Origin: Burkholderia multivorans ATCC BAA-247
GTDB taxonomy: Bacteria; Pseudomonadota; Gammaproteobacteria; Burkholderiales; Burkholderiaceae
Direction: 5' to 3'
Length of the DNA stretch: 64,000 bases
Assembly: GCF_000959525.1 (NCBI RefSeq)
Contig: NZ_CP009832.1
Span: forward strand, 1,798,001 to 1,862,000
Positions 35,889-45,103 of the stretch are shown one piece after another. Below the pieces are notes generated by a model, which was not told where the DNA came from, made no database searches, and saw only the letters and a list, made by a program, of their open reading frames with translations. Positions within the stretch are counted from its first letter, which is position 1. Every line of letters begins with the position of its first letter. A program made the position numbers and the translations under genes.

Positions 35889-38800
35889 ATGGCACGTTTC
35901 TTCATCGATCGCCCCGTATTCGCGTGGGTGATCGCACTTTTCATCATGCTGGGCGGCGCCTTCGCGATTCGCGCGCTGCCCGTCGCGCAATATCCGGACA
36001 TCGCGCCGCCCGTCGTCAGCATCTATGCGACGTATCCGGGTGCGTCCGCGCAGGTCGTCGAGGAATCGGTGACCGCGCTGATCGAGCGCGAGATGAACGG
36101 CGCGCCGGGCCTGCTGTATACGTCGGCGACGAGCAGCGCGGGCATGGCGTCGCTGTATCTGACGTTCCGGCAGGGCGTCAACGCCGATCTCGCAGCCGTC
36201 GAGGTGCAGAACCGGCTGAAGACCGTCGAGGCGCGGCTGCCGGAGCCCGTGCGGCGCGACGGCATCCAGGTCGAGAAGGCGGCCGACAACATCCAGCTCG
36301 TCGTGTCGCTGACCTCGGACGACGGCCGCATGACCGGTGTGCAGCTCGGCGAATACGCGTCGGCGAACGTCGTGCAGGCGCTGCGCCGCGTCGACGGCGT
36401 CGGCCGCGTGCAGTTCTGGGGCGCGGAGTACGCGATGCGGATCTGGCCGGACCCGGTGAAGCTCGCCGGTCACGGGCTGACCGCGTCCGACATCGCGGCG
36501 GCGGTGCGCGCGCACAACGCGCGCGTGACGGTCGGCGACATCGGCCGCAGCGCCGTGCCCGACAGCGCGCCGATCGCGGCGACCGTGTTCGCCGACGCGC
36601 CGCTGAAAACGCCGGCCGATTTCGGCGCGATCGCACTGCGCTCGCAGGCCGACGGCGCCGCGCTGTATTTGCGCGACGTCGCGCGCATCGAGTTCGGCGG
36701 CAGCGACTACAACTATCCGTCGTACGTGAACGGCAAGGTCGCGGTCGGCATGGGTATCAAGCTCGCGCCGGGCTCGAATGCGGTCGCCACCGAGAACCGG
36801 ATCCGCGCGGCGATGGACGAGCTGTCCGCCTATTTCCCGCCGGGCGTGAAGTATCAGATTCCGTACGAGACCTCGTCGTTCGTGCGCGTGTCGATGAACA
36901 AGGTCGTCACGACGCTGATCGAGGCGGGCGTGCTGGTGTTCCTCGTGATGTTCCTGTTCATGCAGAACCTGCGCGCGACGCTGATACCGACGCTCGTCGT
37001 GCCGGTCGCGCTCGCGGGCACGTTCGGCGCGATGTATGCGGCCGGGTTCTCGATCAACGTGCTGACGATGTTCGGGATGGTGCTCGCGATCGGCATCCTC
37101 GTCGACGATGCGATCGTCGTCGTCGAGAACGTCGAGCGCCTGATGGTCGAGGAGCGGCTTGCGCCGTACGACGCGACGGTCAAGGCGATGAAGCAGATCA
37201 GCGGCGCGATCGTCGGGATCACGGTCGTCTTGACGTCGGTGTTCGTGCCGATGGCGTTCTTCGGCGGCGCGGTCGGCAACATCTATCGGCAGTTCGCGCT
37301 GTCGCTCGCGGTGTCGATCGCGTTTTCCGCGTTCCTCGCGCTGTCGCTGACGCCCGCACTCTGCGCGACGCTGCTCAAGCCCGTCGACGACGGCCATCAC
37401 GACAAGCGCGGCTTCTTCGGCTGGTTCAACCGCTTCGTCGCGCGCTCGACGCAGCGCTACGCGACGCGCGTCGGCGCGATGCTGAACAAGCCGCTGCGCT
37501 GGCTCGTCGTGTACGGCGTGCTGACGGCCGTGGCCGCGCTGATGCTCACGCGTCTGCCGAGTGCGTTCTTGCCCGACGAGGATCAGGGCAACTTCATGGT
37601 GATGGTGATCCGTCCGCAGGGCACGCCGCTGGCGGAGACGATGCAGAGCGTGCGCGAAGTCGAATCGTATCTCCGCCGCGAGGAGCCGGCCGCGTATACG
37701 TTCGCGCTCGGCGGCTTCAACCTGTACGGCGAAGGGCCGAACGGCGGGATGATCTTCGTCACGCTGAAGAACTGGAACGCGCGCCAGGCCGCGCGCGATC
37801 AGGTGCAGGCGATCGTCGCGCGCGTCAACGAGCGTTTCGCAGGCACGCCGAACACGACCGTGTTCGCGATGAATTCGCCGGCGCTGCCCGATCTCGGTTC
37901 GACGGGCGGCTTCGACTTCCGGATGCAGAACCGCGGCGGGCTCGACTACGCCGCGTTCAGCGCCGCGCGCGAGCAGCTGCTCGCGGCCGGCGCCAAGGAC
38001 GCGGCGCTGACCGATCTGATGTTCGCGGGCACGCAGGACGCGCCGCAGCTGAAGCTCGACATCGATCGCGCGAAGGCGTCGGCGCTCGGCGTGTCGATGG
38101 ACGAGATCAACACGACGCTCGCGGTGATGTTCGGCTCCGACTATATCGGCGACTTCATGCACGGCACGCAGGTGCGCCGCGTGATCGTGCAGGCCGACGG
38201 GCAGCACCGGCTCGATCCGGACGACGTGAAGAAGCTGCGCGTGCGCAACGCGCGCGGCGAGATGGTGCCGCTCGCCGCGTTCGCGACGCTGCACTGGACG
38301 CTCGGGCCGCCGCAGCTCACGCGCTACAACGGCTATCCGTCGTTTACGATCAACGGCTCGGCCGCGCTCGGCCACAGCAGCGGCGAAGCGATGGCCGCGA
38401 TCGAGCGGATCGCCGCGACGCTGCCCGCCGGCATCGGCCATGCGTGGTCTGGGCAATCGTTCGAGGAGCGGCTGTCGGGCGCACAGGCGCCGCTGCTGTT
38501 CGCGTTGTCGGTGCTCGTCGTGTTCCTCGCGCTCGCCGCGCTCTACGAGAGCTGGTCGATCCCGCTCGCGGTGATGCTCGTCGTGCCGCTCGGCGTGATC
38601 GGTGCGGTGCTCGGCGTCACGCTGCGCGCGATGCCGAACGACATCTATTTCAAGGTCGGGCTGATCGCGACGATCGGGCTGTCCGCGAAGAACGCGATCC
38701 TGATCGTCGAAGTCGCGAAGGATCTGCTCGCGCAGCGTATGTCGCTCGCGGAGGCGGCGCTCGAGGCCGCACGGCTGCGGCTGCGGCCGATCGTGATGAC

Positions 38801-39026
38801 GTCGCTTGCATTCGGCGTCGGCGTGCTGCCGCTCGCGTTCGCGTCGGGCGCCGCATCGGGCGCGCAGACGGCGATCGGCACCGGCGTGCTCGGCGGCGTG
38901 ATCGCCGCAACCGTGCTCGCGGTGTTTCTCGTGCCGCTGTTCTTCGTGGTCGTCGGCCGGCTGTTCGGCTTCGGCACGCGCCGACGCGGCAGCGCGCCGG
39001 CGGTCAACGTGGAGGGTTCGCGATGA
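35889..39026 (+). CDS. amrB: RND multidrug efflux pump inner-membrane transporter (HAE1 family)
   Basis: A 1045-residue HAE1-type proton/drug antiporter, full length. It begins MARFFIDRPVFAWVIALFIMLGG. Twelve membrane segments with two large periplasmic loops are evident. The proton-relay Asp pair in TM4 lies in GILVDDAIVVVENVERLM, and a TM10 Lys lies in GLSAKNAILIVEVAKD. It starts 16 nt after amrA. Its stop overlaps the outer-membrane gene by ATGA (39023-39026), giving coupled synthesis of the tripartite pump. Confidence 0.96.
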   Translation: MARFFIDRPVFAWVIALFIMLGGAFAIRALPVAQYPDIAPPVVSIYATYPGASAQVVEESVTALIEREMNGAPGLLYTSATSSAGMASLYLTFRQGVNADLAAVEVQNRLKTVEARLPEPVRRDGIQVEKAADNIQLVVSLTSDDGRMTGVQLGEYASANVVQALRRVDGVGRVQFWGAEYAMRIWPDPVKLAGHGLTASDIAAAVRAHNARVTVGDIGRSAVPDSAPIAATVFADAPLKTPADFGAIALRSQADGAALYLRDVARIEFGGSDYNYPSYVNGKVAVGMGIKLAPGSNAVATENRIRAAMDELSAYFPPGVKYQIPYETSSFVRVSMNKVVTTLIEAGVLVFLVMFLFMQNLRATLIPTLVVPVALAGTFGAMYAAGFSINVLTMFGMVLAIGILVDDAIVVVENVERLMVEERLAPYDATVKAMKQISGAIVGITVVLTSVFVPMAFFGGAVGNIYRQFALSLAVSIAFSAFLALSLTPALCATLLKPVDDGHHDKRGFFGWFNRFVARSTQRYATRVGAMLNKPLRWLVVYGVLTAVAALMLTRLPSAFLPDEDQGNFMVMVIRPQGTPLAETMQSVREVESYLRREEPAAYTFALGGFNLYGEGPNGGMIFVTLKNWNARQAARDQVQAIVARVNERFAGTPNTTVFAMNSPALPDLGSTGGFDFRMQNRGGLDYAAFSAAREQLLAAGAKDAALTDLMFAGTQDAPQLKLDIDRAKASALGVSMDEINTTLAVMFGSDYIGDFMHGTQVRRVIVQADGQHRLDPDDVKKLRVRNARGEMVPLAAFATLHWTLGPPQLTRYNGYPSFTINGSAALGHSSGEAMAAIERIAATLPAGIGHAWSGQSFEERLSGAQAPLLFALSVLVVFLALAALYESWSIPLAVMLVVPLGVIGAVLGVTLRAMPNDIYFKVGLIATIGLSAKNAILIVEVAKDLLAQRMSLAEAALEAARLRLRPIVMTSLAFGVGVLPLAFASGAASGAQTAIGTGVLGGVIAATVLAVFLVPLFFVVVGRLFGFGTRRRGSAPAVNVEGSR

Positions 39027-40486
39027 GGCATCGCTCCGATTGGCGCCGCACCGCGCGGCGCGCGCCGTTCGCGCTGGCTGCCGCGCTCGTGCTGGCCGGC
39101 TGTTCGCTCGCGCCGCGCTACGAGCGTCCGGCTGCGCCGGTGCCATCCGCGTATACGAACGGCGCCGACGCTACGCACGACGCGCCGTCGGCTTCCGTGC
39201 CGGGCGCCGATGCGGCGCTGCTCGACGACTGGCGCAGCTATTTCACCGCGCCGGCGCTGCACGCGTGGATTGACGCGGCGCTCGCGAACAATCGCGATCT
39301 GCGGATCGCGGCCGGCCGGCTCGACGAGGCGCGCGCGATGTATGGCGTGCAGCGTGCGGAACGGATGCCGTCGATCGACGCGAGCACCGGTTACGAACGC
39401 ACGCGGCAATACGATCCGGTCCTGCGCGAGAGCGCGGTGAGCGGGCTGTATCGCGCGGGTGTCGGCATCAGCGCATACGAACTCGATCTGTTCGGGCGCG
39501 TGCGCAATCTGTCGGATGCGGCGCTGGCCGAGTACTTCGCGACGGCCGACGCGCAGCGCACGGTCCGCATCGGCGTGATCGCCGAAGTCGCGAATGCCTA
39601 CGTCGCGGAACGCGCGCTGAACGAACAGCGCGCGCTCGCCGAGCGCACGCTCGACGCGCGCGAACGGATCGCCGCGCTCACGCAACGCCGCTATGCGGCC
39701 GGCACGAGCGATGCGATCGAACTGCGTTCGGCCGAGATGCTGGTCGCGGCCGCGCGCGCATCGCACGCGGCGCTGCAGCGCGAGCACGCGCAGGCCGTGC
39801 GCGCGCTGCAACTGCTTGCCGGCGATTTCGCGCGCGAGGTGCGCGATGACGATACGGCGCTCGACGCGCTGACGATCGCGCCGGTCGCACCCGGTGCGCC
39901 GAGCGATCTGCTCGAGCGGCGTCCCGACATCCGGCAGGCCGAGTCGCGGCTCAAGGCCGCGCACGCGCAGATCGGCGCCGCGCGCGCCGCGTTTTTCCCG
40001 CGCATCGCGCTGACGACCGATTACGGCTCGGTCAGCGACGCGTTTTCGAGCCTGTTCGCAGCCGGCACGAGCGTCTGGACCTTCGCGCCGCGCATCACGC
40101 TGCCGATTTTTGCCGGCGGCCGCAATCGCGCGAATCTCGACGTCGCGAACGCGCGGCGGCACGTTGCGGTCGCCGAGTACGAAAAGACCGTGCAGGTCGC
40201 GTTCCGCGAGGTCGCGGACGCCTTCACGGCACGCGACTGGATCGAGCGCCAGCTGGCCGCGCAGCGCGATGTGCACGCGGCCGACGACGCGCGACTGAAG
40301 CTCGCGGAACGTCGTTACGCGGGCGGCGTCGCGACCTATCTCGAACTGCTCGACGCGCAGCGCAGCACCTACGAATCCGGACAGGAGCTGATCCGGCTCA
40401 GGCAGCTGCGGCTCGCGAACGCGATCGCGCTGTATCGCGCGCTCGGCGGCGGCTGGACGCCCGGCGCGGCCGCCGACGACGCGTGA
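39023..40486 (+). CDS. oprA: Outer-membrane efflux lipoprotein (OprA/OprM/NodT family)
   Basis: A 487-residue TolC-like channel. The signal peptide ends in the lipobox LAGC with Cys27, followed by the family motif SLAPRYERP. Two outer-membrane-efflux repeats are visible (AGRLDEARAMYGVQRAERMPSIDAS; SRLKAAHAQIGAARAAFFPRIALTTDYG). The start ATG 39023 overlaps the amrB stop. The same frame is open far upstream inside amrB, but that part is not coding. It is the exit duct for the AmrAB pump and the last gene of the operon. Confidence 0.94.
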   Translation: MRHRSDWRRTARRAPFALAAALVLAGCSLAPRYERPAAPVPSAYTNGADATHDAPSASVPGADAALLDDWRSYFTAPALHAWIDAALANNRDLRIAAGRLDEARAMYGVQRAERMPSIDASTGYERTRQYDPVLRESAVSGLYRAGVGISAYELDLFGRVRNLSDAALAEYFATADAQRTVRIGVIAEVANAYVAERALNEQRALAERTLDARERIAALTQRRYAAGTSDAIELRSAEMLVAAARASHAALQREHAQAVRALQLLAGDFAREVRDDDTALDALTIAPVAPGAPSDLLERRPDIRQAESRLKAAHAQIGAARAAFFPRIALTTDYGSVSDAFSSLFAAGTSVWTFAPRITLPIFAGGRNRANLDVANARRHVAVAEYEKTVQVAFREVADAFTARDWIERQLAAQRDVHAADDARLKLAERRYAGGVATYLELLDAQRSTYESGQELIRLRQLRLANAIALYRALGGGWTPGAAADDA

Positions 40487-40518
40487 CGCGCTGACGCGTC
40501 GTCGCGTCGACAATCGCG

Positions 40519-40554
40519 CGCCGTTGCCGCTTCGTGCGACAGCGGCGTTTTTTT
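40519..40554 (+). terminator. Terminator of the efflux operon
   Basis: CGCCGTTG (40519-40526) pairs with CAGCGGCG (40540-40547) with one G-T wobble. The 13-nt loop can form extra pairs, and seven T residues follow (40548-40554). It lies 32 nt after the oprA stop. Confidence 0.85.
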
Positions 40555-41240
40555 CGTCCGCCGGCCGCTCGGCAGGCGAGCGTCCGATTGCATGCTGCAA
40601 CCGGCGCCGCGTGCGAGCGGCCATCTGCGTCGCTTTTTTCTTCCATTTGATCCGCCATTCGAATCTTATTTCGACGAGACGGATATGGCGGAAATCGCCA
40701 ATATTCACGAAGAATTGACGTGTCGATTAATTCCGGCATGCGCTGAATAATAAGGTCGACATGCTGTCGTAAAACGTTAAATCGAATCGCGCAATCGTTT
40801 GCGTGATTAATTCGCCTTCGAGCCAATATGGCGTTATTTCCTCTCAGTTGAAAATCCGGATCGCGTTTCGTTGCGGTCGGACAACGATGGCGGCGCGTGA
40901 CAGGATCTTGTCCTTTCGCGGCAGGGCCGCGAGAAACCCAATGCAGACAAGTCGGAGCGGGGCGGCGCCGCTTCGTGTCGCGAATTGTCTTTAATCATCA
41001 AACGCTTTCGCTCGCTTTGCGTGTCCGGAATATCGATTCTGGAAAACGGAGAATTGCGACGAAATGACGCAATTCGCATTCGTTGAATCGAACATTGTCA
41101 GGTTTGATTTAACAATGCTTTACAGAGTTCTTTCAGACTTATCTCGATAATGCCGCCTCGTGACGGACGGGAGCCGACCATACGCTACCGAATGCGTCCG
41201 CCACGTCGTTATTTCCATTTGCAATTCATACGGAAACGCC
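40555..41240. other. A+T-richer regulatory gap upstream of the fimbrial operon
   Basis: This 686-bp stretch has no credible gene and is visibly less G+C-rich than its neighbours (for example 40730-40850 and 40980-41160). Inverted repeats include TGGCG-GAAAT-CGCCA (about 40686-40700), an imperfect AATCGCGCAA/TTTGCGTGATT pair (40785-40808) and the perfect GAATTGCG (41051-41058), 9-nt spacer, CGCAATTC (41068-41075). TTGTCA at 41095-41100 could be a -35 element, but no good -10 is paired with it. A long, A+T-rich, repeat-bearing leader is common before regulated fimbrial operons. Confidence 0.55.
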
Positions 41241-41765
41241 ATGAAAAAAACCCTCCTGACCGCCGCCGCACTCGCCGTTCTGTCCACGTCCGCTTTCGCT
41301 GCGGGCGCAAACAGCGGCACCGGCACGATCAACTTCACCGGCGAGATCGTCGCCGGTGCATGCGGCATCGATTCGGGTTCGGACAACCAGACCGTGAACC
41401 TCGGCAAGGTGCCGACCAACGTGTTCAAGCAGGCCGGCGACAAGTCGACCGCGACCAACTTCGACATCAAGCTGACCGACTGCGACACGAGCGTCGCGCA
41501 GAACGCGTTCTTCACGTTCACGGGCACGTCGAGCGCCGGCCAGCCGAAGCTGTTCGCGACGATCGGCTCCGCGCAGAACGTCGGCATCCGCCTGCAGAGC
41601 GCGTCGGGCGAATACCTCGACAACGGCGTCGAGCAGAAGGCGCCGACCGTGCTGCAGAACGGCACCAACATCGCTCGCTTCGCGGCGATGTACGAAGCGG
41701 TCGCGGCCGACGTGAAGCCCGGCACGGCCGACGGCGTCGCGAACTTCACGGTCCGCTACCAGTAA
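41241..41765 (+). CDS. Type 1 fimbrial major pilin subunit
   Basis: A 174-residue FimA-family pilin. The signal peptide is MKKTLLTAAALAVLSTSAFA (residues 1-20). The mature protein has GTINFTGEIVAGACGI with the first conserved Cys, a second Cys in KLTDCDTSV forming the pilin disulfide, and the C-terminal beta-zipper motif ANFTVRYQ with the penultimate Tyr recognised by chaperones. It is first in the operon and followed by a strong hairpin, suiting a highly expressed structural subunit. Confidence 0.93.
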   Translation: MKKTLLTAAALAVLSTSAFAAGANSGTGTINFTGEIVAGACGIDSGSDNQTVNLGKVPTNVFKQAGDKSTATNFDIKLTDCDTSVAQNAFFTFTGTSSAGQPKLFATIGSAQNVGIRLQSASGEYLDNGVEQKAPTVLQNGTNIARFAAMYEAVAADVKPGTADGVANFTVRYQ

Positions 41766-41774
41766 GCGCCGGTT

Positions 41775-41807
41775 CGGGAGGACGCGATGTGCGCATCGCT
41801 CCTCCCG
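41775..41807 (+). promoter_or_regulatory. Hairpin between pilin and usher genes
   Basis: CGGGAGG (41775-41781) pairs with CCTCCCG (41801-41807). Inside it GCGATG (41784-41789) pairs with CATCGC (41794-41799) around loop TGCG. The structure begins 9 nt after the pilin stop and is not followed by a T tract. It probably stabilises the abundant pilin mRNA or reduces read-through into the usher gene. Confidence 0.6.
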
Positions 41808-41852
41808 CATTGCGCCATTTCCCTTCGTCCCACGACTTTCCCGTAGCGCCGC

Positions 41853-44345
41853 GTGCGAATCAGACATTCCCTCCTTTGCGTCTCCGTGCTGGTCGTCGGC
41901 AGCCAGAGCCATGCGACGGAATTCAATTCGTCGTTTCTCAGCATCGACGGGGCGACCGACGTCGACCTGTCGCAGTTCTCGCAGGCCGACTTCACGCTGC
42001 CCGGCGAGTACATGCTCGAGGTGCAGGTCAACGACCTGTTCTACGGGCTGCAGCCGATCGAGTTCGTCGCGCTCGACGCGTCGGGCGCGGGCAAGCCCTG
42101 CCTGCGCGCGGAGCTGGTCGCGCAGTTCGGCCTGAAGCCGTCGCTCGCGAAAGAGCTGCCGCGTTTCCACGGCGGGCGCTGCGTCGATCTCGCGGCGATC
42201 GAGGGCGTGACCGTGCGCTACCTGAAGGGCGACGGCCGGCTCAGGATCACGATTCCGCAGGCTGCGCTCGAGTTCACCGACGGCACGTATCTGCCGCCGG
42301 AACGCTGGTCGGACGGGATCGCGGGCGCGATGCTCGACTATCGCGTGATCGTGAACACGAATCGCAGCTTCGGTTCGGGCGGCCGGCAGACGAATGCGGT
42401 CCAGGCGTACGGGACGATCGGCGCGAACTGGGGCGCGTGGCGCGTGCGCGGCGACTACCAGGCGCAGTCGAACGTCGGCAATACCGTCTACGCGGACCGC
42501 ACGTTCCGTTTCAGCCGCCTTTATGCGTTCCGCGCGCTGCCGTCGATCCAGTCGACCGTCACGTTCGGCGACGACTATCTGAGCTCCGACATCTTCGACA
42601 CGTTCGCGCTGACCGGTGCGTCGATCCGCAGCGACGACCGGATGCTGCCGCCGTCGCTGCGCGGCTATGCGCCGCTGATTTCCGGCGTTGCGCGCACCAA
42701 CGCGACCGTGACCGTGTCGCAGCAGGGGCGTGTGCTGTACGTGACGCGCGTGTCGCCCGGTGCGTTCGCGCTGCAGAACATCGACACGAGCGTGCAGGGC
42801 ACGCTCGACGTGGCGGTCGAGGAAGAGGACGGCAGCGTGCAGCGCTTCCAGGTGACGACCGCGGCCGTGCCGTTCCTCGCGCGCACGGGGCAGTTCCGCT
42901 ATAAGGCCGCGGTCGGCAAGCCGCGGCGCTTCGGCGGCGCGGGCATCACGCCGTTCTTCGGCTTCGGCGAGGCGGCGTACGGGCTGCCGTTCGACGTCAC
43001 CGTGTACGGCGGCTTCATCGCCGCGTCCGGCTATACGTCGATCGCGCTCGGCGTCGGCCGCGACTTCGGCACGTTCGGTGCGGTGTCGGCCGACGTCACG
43101 CATGCACGCGCCCGGCTCTGGTGGAACGGCGCGACGCGTCACGGCAACGCGTACCGCATCAACTATTCGAAGCATTTCGACGGGCTCGACGCGGACGTGC
43201 GCTTCTTCGGCTATCGCTTTTCCGAACGCGACTACACGAACTTCGCGCAGTTCTCGGGCGACCCGACCGCATACGGTCTCGCGAACAGCAAGCAACGCTA
43301 CTCGGCGACGATGTCGAAGCGCTTCGGCGATACGTCGGCCTATTTCTCGTACGACCAGACGACGTACTGGGAACGCGCGTCCGAGCAGCGCGTCGGTGTG
43401 ACGCTGACGCGCGCCTTCTCGGTCGGCGCGCTGCGCAACCTGAACGTCAGCGTGTCGGCGTTTCGCACGCAGAGCGCGGGCGCGAGCGGCAACCAGGTTT
43501 CGGTGACCGCGACGCTGCCGATCGGCGGCCGCCATACCGTCACGTCGAACCTGACGACCGGCAACGGCAGCACGAGCATCAACGCCGGCTACCTGTACGA
43601 CGATCCGGCCGGCCGCACGTACCAGATCAGCGCCGGCACGACCGACGGCCGCGCGTCGGCGAACGCGAGCTTCCGCCAGCGCACGTCCGCGTATCAGCTG
43701 ACCGCGCAGGCGTCGACGGTCGCGAACGGTTATGCGGCCGCATCGCTCGAGGTCGACGGCTCGCTCGTCGCGACGCAGTACGGCATCGCCGCGCATGCGA
43801 ACGGCAATGCGGGCGACACGCGGCTTCTGGTGTCGACCGACGGCGTGCGCGACGTGCCGCTGTCCGGCACGCTGACGCACACCGATTCGCGCGGCTACGC
43901 GGTGCTCGACGGCATCTCGCCGTACAACGTGTACGACGCGGCGGTCAACGTCGAGAAGCTGCCGCTCGAAGTGCAGGTGTCGAATCCGATCCAGCGCATG
44001 GTGCTGACCGACGGCGCGATCGGCTTCGTGCAGTTTTCGGCCGCGCGCGGCAGCAACCTCTATCTGACGCTGACCGATGCGGCCGGCAAGCCGCTGCCGT
44101 TCGGCGCGTCGGTGCAGGATGCGGCGAACGGCAAGGAGCTCGGCATCGTCGGCGAGGGTGGCGCCGCGTATCTGACGCAGGTGCAGCCGAAGTCGTCGCT
44201 GGTCGTGCGCGCAGGCGAACGCACGGTCTGCACGGTCGACACGCTGCCGAACTGCCTGCAACTCGAAGGCACGCCGATTCCGGTCGCGTGCGACACGACG
44301 GTCGCGCCGCACGCCGCGGCCGCCCAACCTGAAACGATTCACTGA
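41853..44345 (+). CDS. Fimbrial outer-membrane usher protein
   Basis: An 830-residue FimD/PapC-type usher that assembles and secretes pilin subunits through the outer membrane. A signal peptide (MRIRHSLLCVSVLVVGSQSHA, in outline) is followed by the N-terminal chaperone-binding domain (EFNSSFLSIDGATDVDLSQF). Then come the 24-strand beta-barrel, with a plug-like insertion (SPGAFALQNIDTSVQGTLDVAVEEEDGS), and the C-terminal domains with a Cys pair (CTVDTLPNC). Start is GTG 41853, 87 bp after the pilin stop; no ATG gives a signal peptide. Confidence 0.95.
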   Translation: MRIRHSLLCVSVLVVGSQSHATEFNSSFLSIDGATDVDLSQFSQADFTLPGEYMLEVQVNDLFYGLQPIEFVALDASGAGKPCLRAELVAQFGLKPSLAKELPRFHGGRCVDLAAIEGVTVRYLKGDGRLRITIPQAALEFTDGTYLPPERWSDGIAGAMLDYRVIVNTNRSFGSGGRQTNAVQAYGTIGANWGAWRVRGDYQAQSNVGNTVYADRTFRFSRLYAFRALPSIQSTVTFGDDYLSSDIFDTFALTGASIRSDDRMLPPSLRGYAPLISGVARTNATVTVSQQGRVLYVTRVSPGAFALQNIDTSVQGTLDVAVEEEDGSVQRFQVTTAAVPFLARTGQFRYKAAVGKPRRFGGAGITPFFGFGEAAYGLPFDVTVYGGFIAASGYTSIALGVGRDFGTFGAVSADVTHARARLWWNGATRHGNAYRINYSKHFDGLDADVRFFGYRFSERDYTNFAQFSGDPTAYGLANSKQRYSATMSKRFGDTSAYFSYDQTTYWERASEQRVGVTLTRAFSVGALRNLNVSVSAFRTQSAGASGNQVSVTATLPIGGRHTVTSNLTTGNGSTSINAGYLYDDPAGRTYQISAGTTDGRASANASFRQRTSAYQLTAQASTVANGYAAASLEVDGSLVATQYGIAAHANGNAGDTRLLVSTDGVRDVPLSGTLTHTDSRGYAVLDGISPYNVYDAAVNVEKLPLEVQVSNPIQRMVLTDGAIGFVQFSAARGSNLYLTLTDAAGKPLPFGASVQDAANGKELGIVGEGGAAYLTQVQPKSSLVVRAGERTVCTVDTLPNCLQLEGTPIPVACDTTVAPHAAAAQPETIH

Positions 44346-44356
44346 CGGATGTTGCG

Positions 44357-45103
44357 ATGAAGCACTTTCATTCCCTTCCCGGCGTGCGCCGCACGTCGTC
44401 GCTGCTCGTTGCGGCCGGCGCGCTCGTCGCCTGCGCCGCGCACGCGTCGATCGTGCCCGACCGCACGCGCGTGATCTTCAACGAAGGCGAGCAGGCCGCG
44501 GTCGTCACGGTGACGAACAAGAGCGCGACCTATCCGTATCTCGTCCAGTCGTGGCTCGAGGACGCGAACGGCAAGCGCATCACGTCGCCGCTGATGGTCG
44601 TGCCGCCGCTGCAGCGCGTCGAAGCGAACGAGCGCAACGTGCTGCGCATCGCGAAGCTGCCCGGTGCCGAATTGCCGGCCGATCGCGAATCGGTGTTCTA
44701 TCTGAACATCCGCGAAGTGCCGCCGAAGACCGACACGCCGAACACGCTGCAGATCGCGCTGCATACGCAGATGAAGCTGTTCTACCGGCCGAAGGGCGTG
44801 CAGCCCGCGCGCGACGAGGACTGGACGCTGCCGATGACGCTGCGCGTCGACACCGCCGCGCATCGGCTCGTGTTCGACAACCCGACGCCGTACCACGTGA
44901 CGATCGTCGCGCTCGCCGCGGGCGCGCAGAAGACGCCGGTGCCGATGGATCCGCTGATGGTGAACCCGATGAGCACGGCCGAGCTGCGGTTCGACGGCGC
45001 GGCGCCGTCGACGCTGTTCGTCACGCACGTCGACGACTACGGCGGCCAGGTCGCGGTCGAGTATGCGTGCGACGCGGGCGCCTGCAAGAGCGTGAAGCGA
45101 TGA
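44357..45103 (+). CDS. Periplasmic fimbrial chaperone
   Basis: A 248-residue PapD/FimC-type chaperone with a signal peptide ending near AAHA-SIV (about residue 33). SIVPDRTRVIFNEGEQAAVVTVTNKS holds the conserved Arg near the start of strand A1, and SVFYLNIREVPPK is the G1-strand motif used for donor-strand complementation. A Cys pair (CDAGAC) lies near the C terminus. It begins 11 nt after the usher stop and overlaps the tip-adhesin gene by ATGA. Confidence 0.95.
   Translation: MKHFHSLPGVRRTSSLLVAAGALVACAAHASIVPDRTRVIFNEGEQAAVVTVTNKSATYPYLVQSWLEDANGKRITSPLMVVPPLQRVEANERNVLRIAKLPGAELPADRESVFYLNIREVPPKTDTPNTLQIALHTQMKLFYRPKGVQPARDEDWTLPMTLRVDTAAHRLVFDNPTPYHVTIVALAAGAQKTPVPMDPLMVNPMSTAELRFDGAAPSTLFVTHVDDYGGQVAVEYACDAGACKSVKR

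Noticed and set aside
34620-39146. A 1500-codon minus-strand frame opposite the RND efflux genes.
   Set aside because: Its composition is Arg/His/Asp-rich low complexity and it is antisense to strongly conserved amrA and amrB; it is a high-GC shadow.
40555-41240. An invertible phase-variation switch upstream of the pilin gene.
   Set aside because: The inverted repeats are short, do not bracket a promoter, and no recombinase gene is present in the window.
41226-44342. A 1000-codon minus-strand frame opposite the pilin and usher genes.
   Set aside because: No domain is visible and it spans two real genes on the other strand, so it is a shadow frame.
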